Assembly (NCBI RefSeq): GCF_004135365.1
Contig: NZ_CP035492.1
Location: forward strand, 3,613,501-3,677,500
Source of the DNA: Paenibacillus protaetiae
Lineage (GTDB): Bacteria > Bacillota > Bacilli > Paenibacillales > Paenibacillaceae
DNA length: 64,000 bases
Direction of reading: 5' to 3'
In this document: positions 62,867-64,000 of the stretch, in pieces
Numbering within the stretch: the first letter of the stretch is position 1
Layout of the letters: the number at the start of each line of letters is the position of its first letter
The notes under the pieces: model-generated
The model's input: the letters and a program-made list of their open reading frames with translations, nothing else
The model's database searches: none
What the model was told of the DNA's origin: nothing
Position numbers and translations under genes: made by a program

Positions 62867-64000
62867 GTGGAGACAAACAACCTGCGTTTTTCCGAAGGAA
62901 ATCACGCTGGATTGCCCGAGGCCGATCCTGCTGTGCTGCAGCGCATGCAGGAGCTGGCAGATGAGCTTGCCGCTCACAATTATCAATATTATACGCTGGA
63001 TCAGCCGACGATCAGCGATGCGGATTACGACAAGCTGTATGACGAGCTTGTCTCGCTGGAGGCGCAGTCCGGCATTACGCTGCCGGACTCCCCGACGCAG
63101 CGGGTAGGCGGCGATTTGCTCAAAGGCTTTGAGCCTCACCGTCACCGGGCGAAGCTTTGGAGCCTGGACAAAGCGCAGGACGCGGAGGATTTGCTGGCCT
63201 GGAACCAGCGTGTGCTGAAAGCGGTAGCCGACTATAACGCCAAGCATCCGGAGGAAGAGCCGCTCCCGCAGCCGGCGTATGCTATCGAGCTTAAGTTCGA
63301 CGGGCTTACCTTGAACCTGACGTATGAGAACGGCAGGCTTGTGCAAGCGGCAACGCGCGGCAACGGAACGGTAGGCGAAGGCATCCTGCCGCAGGTGAAG
63401 ACGATTAAGTCGGTTCCGCTGACGATCCCTTTTCAAGAAGGAACGATCGAAGTGCAGGGAGAAGGGTTAATGAACTTGTCCGTGCTGGAGCGCTATAACG
63501 CAACGGCCGCCGAACAGCTCAAAAACGCCCGGAACGCCGCCGCCGGCGCTTTGCGCAACCTGAACCCGAAAGTAACGGCCGAACGCAAGCTGAGCGCTTT
63601 TTTCTATAATGTAGGATATGCCGAAGGCGTTTCTTTTCAGGACCATAAACAAATGCAGCAGTTTTTGCGCGATAACAAGTTTAAGGTCAATCCCTACATC
63701 GTATATTGCGATACGATTGAAGAGGTGCAGAAGGAGCTTAAGGCCATTGAAGAACGGCGCCATACGCTGGATTATTTGATCGACGGAGCGGTTGTGAAGC
63801 TGACGGACATGCGTACGCGCGAAGCGCTTGGTTATACCGACAAGTTCCCGCGTTGGGCGGTTGCCTATAAATTCGAAGCGGAAGAAACAACAACCGTGCT
63901 GGAGTCTGTTTCCTGGGAAGTGGGGCGTACCGGCAAAATAACGCCGGTAGCGCGCGTAGAAGCGGTTGAACTTGCCGGCGTTACGGTACAGAACTGCACA
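62867..64000 (+). CDS. ligA: NAD-dependent DNA ligase, divergent, 3' truncated by the window
   Basis: Open from GTG 62867 (GGAAGGGG upstream) to the right edge, 378 codons. Domain Ia (residues about 20-75) has HNYQYYTLDQPTISDADYDKL, the NMN-binding site. The adenylation lysine 143 is in ELKFDGL. NARNAAAGALRNLNP, IDGAVVKL and FPRWAVAYKFEAEE match the family, then the OB-fold SWEVGRTGKITPVARVE. Several strongly conserved positions differ: RGNGTVGEG for the usual RGDGxxGED, and VQGEG for VRGE. The catalytic lysine is present, so activity is plausible. It may be a paralogue, with a canonical ligA elsewhere. It is in an operon-like position after pcrA. Confidence 0.88.
   Translation, partial: METNNLRFSEGNHAGLPEADPAVLQRMQELADELAAHNYQYYTLDQPTISDADYDKLYDELVSLEAQSGITLPDSPTQRVGGDLLKGFEPHRHRAKLWSLDKAQDAEDLLAWNQRVLKAVADYNAKHPEEEPLPQPAYAIELKFDGLTLNLTYENGRLVQAATRGNGTVGEGILPQVKTIKSVPLTIPFQEGTIEVQGEGLMNLSVLERYNATAAEQLKNARNAAAGALRNLNPKVTAERKLSAFFYNVGYAEGVSFQDHKQMQQFLRDNKFKVNPYIVYCDTIEEVQKELKAIEERRHTLDYLIDGAVVKLTDMRTREALGYTDKFPRWAVAYKFEAEETTTVLESVSWEVGRTGKITPVARVEAVELAGVTVQNCT

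Overview
The window looks like a chromosomal segment of a Paenibacillus-type Firmicute (Bacillales). The evidence is GC-rich Bacillales core genes with strong AAGGAGG-type ribosome binding sites, frequent GTG and TTG starts, two secreted proteins with the Paenibacillus-typical 'stalk' (copper amine oxidase N-terminal) domain, and a B. subtilis-like backbone order hpf-secA-prfB ... ftsE-ftsX ... ctpB-minJ-uvrB-uvrA. No rRNA, tRNA, CRISPR array, prophage or transposase was seen.

Region 1 (1-14502) is an exopolysaccharide/capsule operon. It begins with the end of a Wzz-type co-polymerase, a BY-kinase and a frameshifted small membrane protein. A structured leader follows that I identify as the eps-associated RNA (EAR), then an EpsC-like nucleotide-sugar dehydratase, galU and an initiating sugar-phosphate transferase. 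Next comes a markedly AT-rich cassette (about 5290-12106) with an epimerase, GT2 and GT4 transferases, a decayed membrane gene, a frameshifted Wzy-like polymerase, a TupA-like ATP-grasp enzyme and a Wzx flippase. The locus returns to GC-rich sequence with UDP-glucose dehydrogenase and a UDP-glucuronate epimerase. VanZ and stalk-domain genes end the block.

Region 2 (16000-21000) holds hpf, secA and prfB, the last with its programmed +1 frameshift. Region 3 (21040-29680) is a complete arginine operon, argCJBDFGH, behind a palindrome-covered promoter, with a triplicated argB 3' end and a structured terminator. Region 4 (29700-44300) has a GT14 glycosyltransferase, a VanW/G5 protein, ftsEX with an adjacent M23 hydrolase, a CtpB-type protease, a MinJ-like protein and uvrBA behind a LexA-like box. 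A tandem array of hairpins lies between uvrB and uvrA.

Region 5 (44300-64000) is mixed. It contains a sugar isomerase, a second stalk protein, a large U32 protein and an ECF sigma/anti-sigma/TPR operon. It continues with pcrB, a heterodimeric ABC exporter, a YtrA-type GntR/ABC operon with a clear operator, uppP, pcrA, and the start of a divergent NAD-dependent DNA ligase that runs off the right edge.

Two genes (973-1643 and 8547-9739) are broken by apparent loss of one G in a G-run. This could be real or a sequencing artefact. All assignments come from reading motifs in the sequence; no database search was run.
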